From Saccharothrix carnea (lineage in GTDB: Bacteria; Actinomycetota; Actinomycetes; Mycobacteriales; Pseudonocardiaceae), in contig NZ_PYAX01000017.1 in NCBI RefSeq assembly GCF_003014735.1, positions 62,001-126,000 on the forward strand: a stretch of DNA of 64,000 nt. Reading direction: 5' to 3'. The notes below the pieces were generated by a model. That model made no database searches, had not been told where the DNA came from, and saw only the letters and a program-made list of their open reading frames with translations. Shown piece by piece: positions 1-8,763 of this stretch. Every line of letters starts with the position of its first letter. The first letter of the stretch is position 1. Both the position numbers and the translations under genes were made by a program.

Positions 1-1033
1 CGTAGAGCCGCTCGCGCACACCGACGAGGAGGTGTTCGCGGGTGAGCGCGAGGTCGCCGCCGATCACCACCACGGTCGGGTTGAGCAACGCCACCGCGGT
101 CGCCAGCACCTCGCCCAGCAGCCGACCGGCGTCCCGCACCAGCGTGATCGCGGCCGAGTCGCCCTCGGCGACCAGTCGCACCACGTCACGGCTGGTCCGC
201 GCCTCGATACCGCGTTCGGTGAGCTGCCGGGCCAGCGCCGCGCCGCTCGCGTGCGCGGCCAGGCACCCGGTCGCGCCGCACCGGCACCGCGCGCCGTCCA
301 CCGGCCGGGCGATCCGGATGTGCCCGATGTCCCCGCCCTGGCCGGTGGTGCCCCGTTCCGGCCTGCCGCCGAGGATGACCCCGGCCCCGATACCGGTTCC
401 CACCTTCACGAACAGCAGGTTGTCCACACCGGGGTACCGCTCGCGCACCTCGCCGAGCCCGAGCAGGTTCGCGTCGTTGTCCACGAACGCCGGGCACCCC
501 AGCGCGTCGGACAGCGTCCGCGCCACCTCGACCCCGTGCCAGCCGGGCATGATCGGCGGCTGCACGGGCCGCCCGGTCCGGAAGTCGACGGGCGCGGGCA
601 GCCCCACGCCCACCCCCGCGAGCCGGGCCCGGTCGCGTCCGGCGCTCTTGAGCAGGTCCCGCAACCGCCGGATCACGATCTTCAGCACCACGTCGGGGTC
701 CTGCCCGATCAGCAGGTCCTCGGTGCGCTCGCCGAGCATCCGCCCGCCCGCGTCGGTCAGCGCGAACCGCGCGTGCGTCGCGCCGAGGTCGGCCGCCAGC
801 ACCAGCTTGTCGCTCTCCTCGAACGACAGCACCTCGGCCGGGCGGCCCGCGGTACCCCGCCGCTGCTCGACCGCGCGGATGTAGCCCGCCGAGATCAGCT
901 GGCTCAGCCGCAGCGCCACCGTGGACCGGGACAGCCCGGTGAGTTCCTGCAGATCACGCCGGGTCTTCACGCGCCCGGACCGGACCAGCGCGAGGATCTC
1001 GCCCGGCGACGCCGGGAAACCGCTGCGCGCCAC
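1..1033 (-). CDS. ROK-family transcriptional regulator (C-terminus cut off by window edge)
   Basis: An N-terminal winged-helix domain (about residues 1-60, with a typical helix-turn-helix segment LQELTGLSRSTVALRLSQL) is followed by a sugar-kinase-like ROK domain. Visible ROK features are the phosphate-binding start ADLGATHARFAL, the VGTGIGAG stretch, and the zinc-binding cluster CRCGATGCLAAH. Such regulators repress sugar transport and catabolism genes and are released by a sugar or sugar phosphate. The GTG at 1033 is preceded by a good GAGGAGGGG ribosome site; an in-frame GTG at 1087 would instead overlap the stop of the upstream permease by 4 bases. It is the last gene of the leftward transporter operon, so it probably controls the operon and perhaps the divergent sugar genes. 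The sequence stops before the natural end of the gene. Confidence 0.93.
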   Translation of the reverse strand, partial: MARSGFPASPGEILALVRSGRVKTRRDLQELTGLSRSTVALRLSQLISAGYIRAVEQRRGTAGRPAEVLSFEESDKLVLAADLGATHARFALTDAGGRMLGERTEDLLIGQDPDVVLKIVIRRLRDLLKSAGRDRARLAGVGVGLPAPVDFRTGRPVQPPIMPGWHGVEVARTLSDALGCPAFVDNDANLLGLGEVRERYPGVDNLLFVKVGTGIGAGVILGGRPERGTTGQGGDIGHIRIARPVDGARCRCGATGCLAAHASGAALARQLTERGIEARTSRDVVRLVAEGDSAAITLVRDAGRLLGEVLATAVALLNPTVVVIGGDLALTREHLLVGVRERLY

Positions 1034-1083
1034 CGGGGATCCCCTCCTCGCCAAGGGCGTCGTGCCCGCCGCCACCGCCGCGT

Positions 1084-1950
1084 TCACCCCTTCTCCGCGC
1101 CGCTGGTCAGGCCCTGTGAGAGTAGCCGTTCGGTCAGGAAGAACAGCACCACCACCGGCACCGTGATGACGACGGACCCGGCCATGAGCACGGTCGTGGG
1201 CACTTCGATGCTGCCGGACAGCTGCGCCAGCCCGAGCGACACGGTCCAGCTGTCCCGCCGCTCGACCAGGAACAGCAGGGCGAACAGGAACTCGTTCCAG
1301 GCGATCATGAACACGAAGATGCCGGTCGCCACCACCGAGGGCATCGCCAGCGGCAGGCTGATCCGCCGGATCACGCCGACCCGGCTCAGGCCGTCGACCA
1401 GCCCGGCTTCCTCGACGCTCACCGGGATCGTCTCGAAGTAGTTCTTGAGCATGTAGATCGCCACGGGCACGGTCTGCGCGAGGTAGACCAGCACCAGGCC
1501 GACCAGCGAGCCGCGCAGCTGCATCTTGGTGAGCAGGACGAACAGCGGGATCGCCAGCACGATGCCCGGGAACAGGTACACCGCCAGGAACAGCGCGCTG
1601 ACGTGCCGCCTGCCGAAGAACTCCAGCCTGCTCACCGCATACGCGCCCGGAACGGCGATCACCAGCGCCACCAGCACCGACGCGGTCGCCACCAGGGCGC
1701 TGTTGCCCAGCAGGCCGAGGAAACCCTGGCCGCCGTCCGCCACCGGCCGCAGCACGTCGGCGTACGTGGTCAACGTCAACCGGCTTAGATCGACCAGCAA
1801 CGAGTCCGGCCGCCGCAGCAGGTCCTCGATCGGCCGCAGCGACAGCATCAGCATCGCGTAGAACGGCAGCAGCGTCGCGATCAGGAAGCACCCGACCACC
1901 ACCGGCCGCAGCACGGCGAACACGGCCCGCTCGACCCGGTCCCGGCTCAT
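1084..1950 (-). CDS. Carbohydrate ABC transporter permease, MalG type
   Basis: The 288-residue protein has about six hydrophobic segments and near residue 190 the EAA loop of binding-protein-dependent permeases (EEAGLVDGLSR followed by RRISLPLAMP), which contacts the ATPase. It forms the inner-membrane channel with the MalF-type permease encoded just upstream. The start chosen is the ATG at 1950, which overlaps the TGA of the preceding permease (ATGA); the open frame continues further upstream but only in arginine-rich shadow sequence. No ATPase gene is present in the operon, which is common in actinomycetes where a shared MsiK-type ATPase serves several sugar importers; that part is inference. 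Confidence 0.95.
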   Translation of the reverse strand: MSRDRVERAVFAVLRPVVVGCFLIATLLPFYAMLMLSLRPIEDLLRRPDSLLVDLSRLTLTTYADVLRPVADGGQGFLGLLGNSALVATASVLVALVIAVPGAYAVSRLEFFGRRHVSALFLAVYLFPGIVLAIPLFVLLTKMQLRGSLVGLVLVYLAQTVPVAIYMLKNYFETIPVSVEEAGLVDGLSRVGVIRRISLPLAMPSVVATGIFVFMIAWNEFLFALLFLVERRDSWTVSLGLAQLSGSIEVPTTVLMAGSVVITVPVVVLFFLTERLLSQGLTSGAEKG

Positions 1951-2885
1951 GACCCCGCACCCTCCCGCCGCCGCAGCAACCACAGGTAGGCGCCCAGCAG
2001 CACGACCAGCACCACGGCGAGCAGCACGGACTGCGCGGCGGCGGCACCCACGTTGCGCTGCACGGTCAGCAGCTCGTACACCCGCACGCTCACCACCTCC
2101 GTGCCCGCCGCGCCCCCGGTGAGCAGGAAGACGTCGTCGAACTCGTTGAACGTCCAAATGGTCCGCAGCACCACGAGCACCGCGATCACCGGCATCAGCT
2201 GCGGCAGCACGATGTGCCGGAACCGCTGCGTCGGCGTCGCGCCGTCCACGGTCGCCGCCTCCTCCTGGTCACCCGGCAACGCCGACAGCCGGGCCAGCAG
2301 GAACAGGAACGCGAACGGGAAGTACCGCCACCCCTCGAACGCGATCACCGTCAACAACGCCGTGGGCACCGGCACGTCGAGCCCGAACAGCGTGATCTCG
2401 CCCCGTGCCTGGGACAGGAACGCGATCGGGTCGTCCCACCCGAACAGCCGCCTGCCCCAGCTGTTGACGAGACCGAACTCCGGGTTGAGCAGCACGCGCC
2501 ACACGAACGTGACGGCTACGACCGGCGCCACGTACGGGATGAGCATCGCCGCGCGCACGAACGCCCGGCCGGGGAACGGCCGCCGCAGGGCGAGCGCGGC
2601 GACCAGCCCCAACGCGATGGCCAGGAACGTCGACCCGGCCGTGTAGAGCACGGTCGTGCGCAGGCTGTTCCACAACGCGTCCGACGCGAACACGCGGACG
2701 AAGTTGTCCAGGGTCAGCTTGTCGAACAGCCCCGTGCGGCCGACGTCGATCAGCCGCACCCGCTGGAACGCGATGAGCACCGACCACGCCAACGGCACCA
2801 GCACGACCGCGAGCACGATCACCAGCGTCGGGGTGAGCAGCAGCAACCCGGTGCGGGCGTCGTGCTGCCTCAGCGTCCGCGCCAT
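1947..2885 (-). CDS. Carbohydrate ABC transporter permease, MalF type
   Basis: The 312-residue protein begins with a cytoplasmic tail and a strong first membrane segment (LLLLTPTLVIVLAVVLVPLA), has about six membrane spans in all, and carries an EAA loop (EEAATVDGATPTQRFRHIVLP) around residue 210. It is the partner of the MalG-type permease whose start it overlaps by four bases. The ATG at 2885 lies 11 bases downstream of the stop of the binding-protein gene, so the three form one transcript. Confidence 0.95.
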   Translation of the reverse strand: MARTLRQHDARTGLLLLTPTLVIVLAVVLVPLAWSVLIAFQRVRLIDVGRTGLFDKLTLDNFVRVFASDALWNSLRTTVLYTAGSTFLAIALGLVAALALRRPFPGRAFVRAAMLIPYVAPVVAVTFVWRVLLNPEFGLVNSWGRRLFGWDDPIAFLSQARGEITLFGLDVPVPTALLTVIAFEGWRYFPFAFLFLLARLSALPGDQEEAATVDGATPTQRFRHIVLPQLMPVIAVLVVLRTIWTFNEFDDVFLLTGGAAGTEVVSVRVYELLTVQRNVGAAAAQSVLLAVVLVVLLGAYLWLLRRREGAGS

Positions 2886-2896
2886 CGCGGGGCCCG

Positions 2897-4288
2897 CTAC
2901 TCGCCGAGTTCCTGGGCGATGACCGAGGCCTGCTCGCTCGCCTTGCGCGCCGCACCGGCCGCGTCACCACCGCCGTTCAGCACCTCGGCCAGCGCCTTGG
3001 GCACGACCAGCTGCCCGGCCACCGCGCCCGCGAGTTCCGCCTTGCCCTGCGTGAAGCCCCACCGGCTGAAGCTGCGCGGGCTCTCCTGCACGACCCGCAA
3101 CGTCTCCGCGTCGTAGAACTTCGACAGCGGCGCCTTGGTGTCCACGCCGACGTCGAGCCCGCGCCACATCTCCACGTACTGCTCGGGGTTGTCCTTGGTG
3201 CCCGCGCGGACCGGGACCTTGCCCTCCGGCGCGATGGCGAGCCAGTCGCGGTACCCGTCGGTCATCAGGTGCTCGACCAGCTTCTTCGCGTCCTCCGTGG
3301 CCGCGTCCTTGAGCACCGCGAACGACGCCGTCTCGCCGAACGTGGTCGGCTCGCCGCCGGCGGGCCCGCTCAACGCGGCCACCACGCCCGTGTTCTTCGC
3401 CAGGAAAGACGGGTCGGCCTGGCATTCCGGGCACGTCGGCAGCGCGTCGGCGCGCAGCCCCGCCAGCTCGTCCAGCAGGTAGGACGACCAGATGACCATC
3501 GCCGACCGGCCCGCGAAGTACGTGGCCCGCGTGGTGTCGACGTCCTGGTTGCCCGCCGTGGAGTGCTTGCCGACGAGGTCGGTGTAGAACTGGAACGCGC
3601 CGACGCACTCGGGGCTGTGCAAGGCCGCCTGGCCGTCGTCACCCACCAGCGCGCACCCGTTGGCCAGCGCCAGGTGCTCGAACGTCTGGTGGGTGAACAC
3701 GTCGGCGGGCGTGGTGCTCGCGGCGATCCCGGCGACGTCGCCCTGGTCGAGCCGTTCGGCGGCCTGTCGGATCGCGTCGTACGTGGTCGGCGGCTGCAAC
3801 CCGGCCTGCGCGAACAAGTCCTTGCGGTAGAACAGGAGCTGGGCCCACCCGTCGCTGGGCACCACGAGCTGCGTGTCGCCCTCGCGGGTCAGCTCCAGCG
3901 ACTGCGCCGCGAAGGTCTCCGTGCCGAGCGCGGCCACGACCTGCCCGGCCGCGTCGGTGTCCAGCAGGTCGTCGGTGCGCAACTGGCTCATGATCGGCAG
4001 CGAGATCGACCCGATCACGTCGGGCAGCTCGCCGGACGCCGCGGCCGAGGTGAGCACCGTGGTCAGCTGGTTCTCGGCTACCGCGACCACTTTGGTCTCG
4101 ATGCCGGTCTTCTCGGTGAACGCGGCCAGCAGGCGTTCCTGGGCGCGCACCCGGTCCGCGGTGTCCTCGATGGTCCAGAAGACGAGCGGGCCGTCCGCGC
4201 CACCACCGGAATCACCGCCACCGCAGGCCGACAGCACCAGGGCGACAGGCACCGCGGCGGCGAGCACGCGCAGTCCTCGTCCGGTCAT
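2897..4288 (-). CDS. Sugar-binding lipoprotein of an ABC transporter (extracellular family 1)
   Basis: The 463-residue product starts with a lipoprotein signal: basic start MTGRGLR, hydrophobic stretch, and lipobox LSAC at about residues 19-22, followed by a glycine-rich tether. The mature part starts with FWTIEDTADR and contains the alternating patches of family-1 solute-binding proteins, including conserved Trp and Tyr residues expected to stack on a sugar ring (for example DGWAQLLFYRKDLF). It should capture a mono- or oligosaccharide outside the cell and pass it to the two permeases downstream. It is the first gene of the operon and faces the divergent isomerase gene across about 190 bases holding two palindromes. 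The actual sugar cannot be read from the sequence. Confidence 0.95.
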   Translation of the reverse strand: MTGRGLRVLAAAVPVALVLSACGGGDSGGGADGPLVFWTIEDTADRVRAQERLLAAFTEKTGIETKVVAVAENQLTTVLTSAAASGELPDVIGSISLPIMSQLRTDDLLDTDAAGQVVAALGTETFAAQSLELTREGDTQLVVPSDGWAQLLFYRKDLFAQAGLQPPTTYDAIRQAAERLDQGDVAGIAASTTPADVFTHQTFEHLALANGCALVGDDGQAALHSPECVGAFQFYTDLVGKHSTAGNQDVDTTRATYFAGRSAMVIWSSYLLDELAGLRADALPTCPECQADPSFLAKNTGVVAALSGPAGGEPTTFGETASFAVLKDAATEDAKKLVEHLMTDGYRDWLAIAPEGKVPVRAGTKDNPEQYVEMWRGLDVGVDTKAPLSKFYDAETLRVVQESPRSFSRWGFTQGKAELAGAVAGQLVVPKALAEVLNGGGDAAGAARKASEQASVIAQELGE

Positions 4289-4336
4289 GGGTCGCTCCCT
4301 TCCGGTGGTCCGCGACCTCTCGCGGACCAGGGCCGG

Positions 4337-4360
4337 GTGTTCGGTGGCGCCACTGAACAC
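4337..4360. promoter_or_regulatory. 24-bp near-perfect palindrome, probable sugar-responsive operator
   Basis: The sequence has arms GTGTTC and GAACAC around the self-complementary core GTGGCGCCAC; only one symmetric position pair (G/T) breaks perfect dyad symmetry. It lies 49 bases upstream of the binding-protein ATG and 122 bases upstream of the divergent isomerase gene, where an operator for the linked ROK regulator, or for a LacI-type regulator elsewhere, would be expected. Confidence 0.55.
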
Positions 4361-4366
4361 CCCGGT

Positions 4367-4380
4367 TTGTCCCGTGACAA
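4367..4380. promoter_or_regulatory. Second palindrome in the divergent sugar promoter region
   Basis: TTGTC and GACAA form a 5-4-5 inverted repeat, extended by GGTT/AACC outside. It begins six bases from the 24-bp palindrome, so the two could be adjacent sites for one regulator, or this could be part of a promoter. Confidence 0.35.
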
Positions 4381-4481
4381 CCGCCAATCCGGACGTGACT
4401 TCGGGCCCGTACCGGGCCGTGGCAAGCCGTTCACCGATCGGCGCGCACCGGGATCGGGATACCGCATTGCCGTTTTGACTG

Positions 4482-5264
4482 ATGACGGGATTAATGTCGG
4501 CCATGCCGCAGTGGAAGATCGCCTGCCAGGAGCAGCTGCTGCCGGGCGCCTCGATCGAGCAGAAGTGGGAGTTCGCGCAGTCGGCCGGTTTCGACGGCAT
4601 CGAACTGCTGCTGCGCAACGGCGAGGCGTTCGAGGCCAGGCTCGGCGTGCTCGAACGCGCGGCCGGCCGGGGTGTCGTCCTGCCCGCCGTGCGCCTGGAC
4701 GCGCTGCCCCTCGTCGGCGACCCCGGACGCGGGCTCCGCCAGGTGTCCTCGGTGGCGGCGCTGGGCGCGCCGGCCGTGGTCGTGCCGGTGTCCGGCACCC
4801 GCCGGGTGCCGCTGCCCAGATCGTCCACAGCGGACCACGACACGCTGTCGGACGCCCTGCGCCGCCTCGCCGAACGTGCCGCGCGGGAAGGCGTGACGCT
4901 GTGCGTGCAACCGGTCAACCGCTACGAGGGCCACGCCGTCAACACGCTCGACCAGGCGGCGCAGCTGTGCCGCGCGGTGGGGCTGCCGTCCGCGCGGGTG
5001 GCCGCGGCCACGTTCCACATGAACATCGAGGAAGCCGACCCCGCCGGCGCGCTGCTCGCGGCCGGGCCGTGGCTCGGGCACGTCGAGCTGGCCGACTCCA
5101 CCGGGCTGGAACCCGGCGCCGGGCACGTCGACTGGTCGTCGGTCTTCGCGGCCCTCGACGCCGCCGGGTACCAGGGGTGGGTGAGCCTCGCGTGCCGCCT
5201 GTCCGGCCCCGCCCGCACCTGCTTACCCGCCGCGGTGAGCGTGCTGCGGCAGGCGGGCGGGTAA
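4482..5264 (+). CDS. Sugar phosphate isomerase/epimerase-like TIM-barrel protein
   Basis: The protein (about 253-260 residues) matches the xylose-isomerase-like TIM barrel family in pattern: WEFAQSAGFDGIELL near the start, a central QPVNRYEGHAVNTL segment where these enzymes place metal/substrate residues, FHMNIEEADPAGAL, and GHVELADSTGLEPGAGHVDW near the C-terminus. Members isomerise or epimerise sugars or inositols using a divalent metal. Start codons at 4482, 4494 and 4503 are in frame; the one at 4503 gives the best family-like N-terminus (MPQWKIACQEQ). A rare Leu codon TTA occurs at 5223-5225. It opens the rightward operon with a glycosidase and a dehydrogenase. Confidence 0.85.
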   Translation: MTGLMSAMPQWKIACQEQLLPGASIEQKWEFAQSAGFDGIELLLRNGEAFEARLGVLERAAGRGVVLPAVRLDALPLVGDPGRGLRQVSSVAALGAPAVVVPVSGTRRVPLPRSSTADHDTLSDALRRLAERAAREGVTLCVQPVNRYEGHAVNTLDQAAQLCRAVGLPSARVAAATFHMNIEEADPAGALLAAGPWLGHVELADSTGLEPGAGHVDWSSVFAALDAAGYQGWVSLACRLSGPARTCLPAAVSVLRQAGG

Positions 5265-5268
5265 GGCC

Positions 5269-6612
5269 GTGAGCATCGGGACGACACCCGAGCCGCACGC
5301 CCCGGACATCGCCGACCTGCGCCGGCGGGCCGCCGCGACGCTGCTGCGCAACTGGCGCGGTTCGGCCACCGTGCCGACGACCGCGCTCTACCCGCACCAG
5401 TGGAGCTGGGACTCCGCGTTCATCGCCATCGGCCAGGCCCACCTCGGCCCGCGGCGGGCGTTCGCGGAGCTGACCGCGCTGCACGGCGCGCAGTGGGGCG
5501 ACGGCCGGGTGCCGCAGATCGTGTTCAACCCGGCCGTGCCCGAGGACGCCTACTTCCCGGGTCCGGCGTTCTGGCGACCGCTGCCGCGGCACGGGCCACC
5601 GGCGGGCGTGTCGACCACCGGCCTGGTCCAGCCGCCGGTGCACGCCGCCGCCGTGCTGGCCATCGCCGAACGCCACCCCGGTGCCGCCACCGACGCGGCC
5701 GTCCGGCGCCTGTACCCGAGGCTCGTGCGCTCCCACGACTACCTGTTCGAACGGCGGAGCGTCGCGTCCGGGCTGGTCGGGATCGTGCACCCGTGGGAGT
5801 CGGGGCTGGACAACAGCCCGTCGTGGGACGAACCGCTCGCCGCGGTCGACCCCGGCCTGGCCGACGACATCACGGTGCTGCGGCGCGATCTGCGGCACGC
5901 CGACGCCGGGCACCGGCCCACGGACTCCGACTACGCGCGGTACATGGGCATCGTGGCGGCCTACCGCGACCGGCGTTACGCCGACGACGACCTGCTCGGC
6001 CTGCCGTTCTGCACCGTGGACCCGTTGTTCTGCGCCGTGCTCGCCTGGTCGGAGGACGCGCTGGCCTCGCTCGCCCGCCGGATCGGCGCGGACCCGGGCA
6101 GGCACGCCGAGCGGGCGCGGGAGCTGACCCACCAGGTCCACACCCGCCTGTTCGACCCGGCGCTGGGCTGTTACGTGGCGCTCGACGCGCGCACCGGCCG
6201 TGCCCTGCGCAAGCGCACGGTGTCCGGGCTCGTCCCGCTCCTGCTGCCGGGCGGGCACCGCGCGGCGGTGCTGGAGACCCTCACCGGACCGTCGTTCGCG
6301 GCACCGGGCGTGCTCGGCGTGCCGAGCTACGACCTCACCGCGCCCGACGCCGACCCGCACCGGTACTGGCGCGGTCCGACGTGGGTGAACACGACCTGGC
6401 TGCTGTGGCGGGCACTGCTCGCGCACGGCGAGACCGGGCACGCCGAACGGCTGGCGGCGGACCTGGTCCACCTGGTCTCCACCGCCGGTTTCCGGGAGTA
6501 CTTCCACCCCGTGACCGGCGAAGGTCTCGGCTCCGACCACTTCAGCTGGACGGCGGCGCTCCTGCTGGACGTCCTGGCACGGGAACCGGAAGGGCAGCGA
6601 TGGCAACGGTAG
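5269..6612 (+). CDS. Alpha-toroid glycoside hydrolase (MGH1/GH63-like)
   Basis: The 447-residue intracellular protein has no signal peptide. It shows the (alpha/alpha)6-toroid pattern of MGH1/GH63-like glycosidases: YPHQWSWDSAFIAIGQAHL near residue 45, HPWESGLDNSPSWD near residue 180, and RGPTWVNTTWLLWRAL near residue 370, where acid residues of related enzymes (mannosylglycerate/glucosylglycerate hydrolases, trehalase-like enzymes) act. It starts with GTG four bases after the preceding stop, so it is translationally linked. It probably cleaves an imported glycoside before the isomerase and dehydrogenase act; the substrate is unknown. Confidence 0.85.
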   Translation: MSIGTTPEPHAPDIADLRRRAAATLLRNWRGSATVPTTALYPHQWSWDSAFIAIGQAHLGPRRAFAELTALHGAQWGDGRVPQIVFNPAVPEDAYFPGPAFWRPLPRHGPPAGVSTTGLVQPPVHAAAVLAIAERHPGAATDAAVRRLYPRLVRSHDYLFERRSVASGLVGIVHPWESGLDNSPSWDEPLAAVDPGLADDITVLRRDLRHADAGHRPTDSDYARYMGIVAAYRDRRYADDDLLGLPFCTVDPLFCAVLAWSEDALASLARRIGADPGRHAERARELTHQVHTRLFDPALGCYVALDARTGRALRKRTVSGLVPLLLPGGHRAAVLETLTGPSFAAPGVLGVPSYDLTAPDADPHRYWRGPTWVNTTWLLWRALLAHGETGHAERLAADLVHLVSTAGFREYFHPVTGEGLGSDHFSWTAALLLDVLAREPEGQRWQR

Positions 6613-7670
6613 TACGGCTGGACGCACCGGGCTGCGTCACGATCGCCGAGGAGCCCGATCCGCCGCTGCACGCGACCGGCGTGCGGCTGCGCACCCTGTA
6701 CTCGGGGATCTCCGCGGGCACCGAGCTGACCCAGTACCGCGGCACCAACGCCCACGTGGTCAAGACGTGGGACGCCGACACGCGCCTGTTCGTGCCGGCC
6801 AGGCCCGCGGCCGCGTACCCGGCGGTGGTCGGGTACGAGGAGGTCGGCGAGGTGGTCGAGGTCGGCGGCGAGGTCGACGCGGTCCGGCCCGGCCAGGTCG
6901 TCTGGGGCGCGTGGGGCCACCGGTCGACGACCGTGGTCGAGCAGGAGTACGCGGCGGCACGGGTGCTCGCCCCGGGCGCGGACCCGGTGCTGGGCATCTT
7001 CAGCCACATCGGCGCCGTCGCGCTCAACGTCGTGCTGGACGCCGACCTGCACGTGGGCGAGACCGTCGTGGTGTTCGGCCTGGGCGTGGTGGGGCAGATC
7101 GTGGCCCAACTCGCGCGGCGCAACGGCGCCAGGGTCGTCGCCGTGGACGCCCTCCCGGACCGCCTGGAGCTGGCCCGGCGGCTCGGCGCAGAGGTAACGC
7201 TGGACGCCCGCGAGGGGCGGGTCGCCGAGCAGGTCCGCGAGCTGACGGCGGGACGCGGGGCGGACGTCGCCGTGGAGGTCAGCGGCAACCCCAAGGCGCT
7301 GCACGAGGCCGTGCGCACGGTCGCCTACAACGCGCGCGTCGTCACGGGTGGCTTCTACCAGGGCGAGGCACGCGGCCTGTTCCTCGGCGAGGAGTTCCAC
7401 CACAACCGGGTCGACCTGGTCTGCTCGCAGATCTCCGGCGTCGCGCCGCGCCACGCGCACCGGTGGGACCGCGCGCGGCTCAACGCCACCGTCATCGACC
7501 TGGCCGTGGCCGAACACCTGCGGCTGCGGCCACTGGTCTCGCACGTCGTGCCGTTCACCGACGCGGCCTGGGCCTACGACCTGATCGACCGCCGCCCGGA
7601 GCAGGTGGTGCAGGTCGTGCTGGGGTTCGCCGCACCGGATGGGTGCGACCACCGGCACGGCGACGCGTAG
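6600..7670 (+). CDS. MDR-superfamily dehydrogenase lacking the zinc ligands
   Basis: The 356-residue protein has a GroES-like N-terminal half and a Rossmann half with the NAD(P)-binding turn VVFGLGVVGQIVAQ. At the position of the catalytic zinc cysteine in alcohol/sorbitol dehydrogenases it has SGISAGTEL instead of a Cys-containing motif, and no structural four-cysteine lobe is seen, so it resembles the zinc-less BchC/sugar-dehydrogenase-like branch. It would oxidise or reduce a sugar-derived alcohol. Its ATG lies inside the end of the glycosidase gene (13-base overlap), so the three genes are co-translated. Confidence 0.88.
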   Translation: MATVVRLDAPGCVTIAEEPDPPLHATGVRLRTLYSGISAGTELTQYRGTNAHVVKTWDADTRLFVPARPAAAYPAVVGYEEVGEVVEVGGEVDAVRPGQVVWGAWGHRSTTVVEQEYAAARVLAPGADPVLGIFSHIGAVALNVVLDADLHVGETVVVFGLGVVGQIVAQLARRNGARVVAVDALPDRLELARRLGAEVTLDAREGRVAEQVRELTAGRGADVAVEVSGNPKALHEAVRTVAYNARVVTGGFYQGEARGLFLGEEFHHNRVDLVCSQISGVAPRHAHRWDRARLNATVIDLAVAEHLRLRPLVSHVVPFTDAAWAYDLIDRRPEQVVQVVLGFAAPDGCDHRHGDA

Positions 7671-7813
7671 CCGTTCCGCGTCCTCGCGGGTGCCGGCGGT
7701 GGGAGATCGGTGGTTTCGCCGGTCCGCCGCGCCGTCCCTGGCCGCGGTCGGGTTCCGTGCGCCAGATTCCGGACCACGGCGCGGAAATCCCCTTCGGACC
7801 GATGGAGAACACC

Positions 7814-8653
7814 ATGCGACTGCGCAGTGCGATTCTCAGCGTCCTCACCCTGGCCGGCGTGCTGACCGCGACGGCCACCGGCACGGCCGGCGCGGCACCA
7901 CCCTCGGTCCTGGGCGGCTCGGGACCGTACTCCGCCGGCTACGAGACGACCCTGCGGTTGTACAACCACACGATCTACCGGCCCAACACCCTGCCGGCGG
8001 GCGTCAAGCTGCCCATCGTGGCCTGGGGCAACGGCGCGTGCCGCGCGGACGGCACGTGGTTCCAGAACATCCTCACCGAGTGGGCCTCGCACGGTTTCCT
8101 GGTCATCGCGAACGGCCGACCGGGTGGTTCCGGGTCGACCGACTCCGACATGCTCGTCGACGCCATCGACTGGGCGGTCGCGGAGAACTCCCGGCGCACC
8201 AGCAAGTACTACGGCAGGATCGACACCACCAAGATCGCCGTGATGGGCCAGTCGTGCGGCGGCATCGAGACCTACGAGGTCGCCGCCGACCCGCGCCTGA
8301 CCACGACGGTGCTGTGGAACAGCGGCATGCTCAACGACTCGCAGAACCACCTGCTGCAACGCCTGCGCGTGCCGATCGCCTACTTCATCGGCGGGCCGAC
8401 CGACATCGCCTACGAGAACGCGATGGACGACTGGCGGCGGCTGCCCGCCGGACTGCCCGCGTTCATGGGCAACCTCGACGTCGGCCACTTCGGCACGTTC
8501 GACCAGCCGAACGGCGGCGAGTTCGGCCGGGTCGGCGGGCACTGGCTCAAGTGGCACCTCAAGGGCGACCCGGCGAGCAAGGCGCAGTTCGTCGGCCCGG
8601 ACTGCGGCCTGTGCGCCACCGACTGGGACGTGATGCAGAAGAACCTGGGCTGA
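7814..8653 (+). CDS. Secreted alpha/beta-hydrolase-like protein
   Basis: The 279-residue product has a Sec signal peptide (about residues 1-28, ending near GAAPP). The mature part has an alpha/beta-hydrolase layout: WGNGACRADG, then FLVIANGRPGGSGS, and a nucleophile-elbow-like VMGQSCGGIETY near residue 143 in which Ser would be the nucleophile, and a late His in NLDVGHFGT. This matches chlorophyllase/PET-hydrolase-like esterases in arrangement. The ATG at 7814 follows a GGAGA ribosome site; an ATG four codons upstream is less likely. The substrate is unknown. Confidence 0.75.
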   Translation: MRLRSAILSVLTLAGVLTATATGTAGAAPPSVLGGSGPYSAGYETTLRLYNHTIYRPNTLPAGVKLPIVAWGNGACRADGTWFQNILTEWASHGFLVIANGRPGGSGSTDSDMLVDAIDWAVAENSRRTSKYYGRIDTTKIAVMGQSCGGIETYEVAADPRLTTTVLWNSGMLNDSQNHLLQRLRVPIAYFIGGPTDIAYENAMDDWRRLPAGLPAFMGNLDVGHFGTFDQPNGGEFGRVGGHWLKWHLKGDPASKAQFVGPDCGLCATDWDVMQKNLG

Positions 8654-8663
8654 CTCCGGTGAC

Positions 8664-8706
8664 GCCTGCGCTGCCCACCACGACCACTGTGACGGGCAGC
8701 GCAGGC
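8664..8706. terminator. Terminator hairpin after the secreted hydrolase
   Basis: GCCTGCGCTGCCC and GGGCAGCGCAGGC form a perfect 13-bp stem 11 bases after the stop codon. Confidence 0.75.
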
Positions 8707-8763
8707 GGCTGTGGTGCGAACGGACCACAGTGCGCTGCGCCGGGTGCGGCTACGGTGCGGCCC

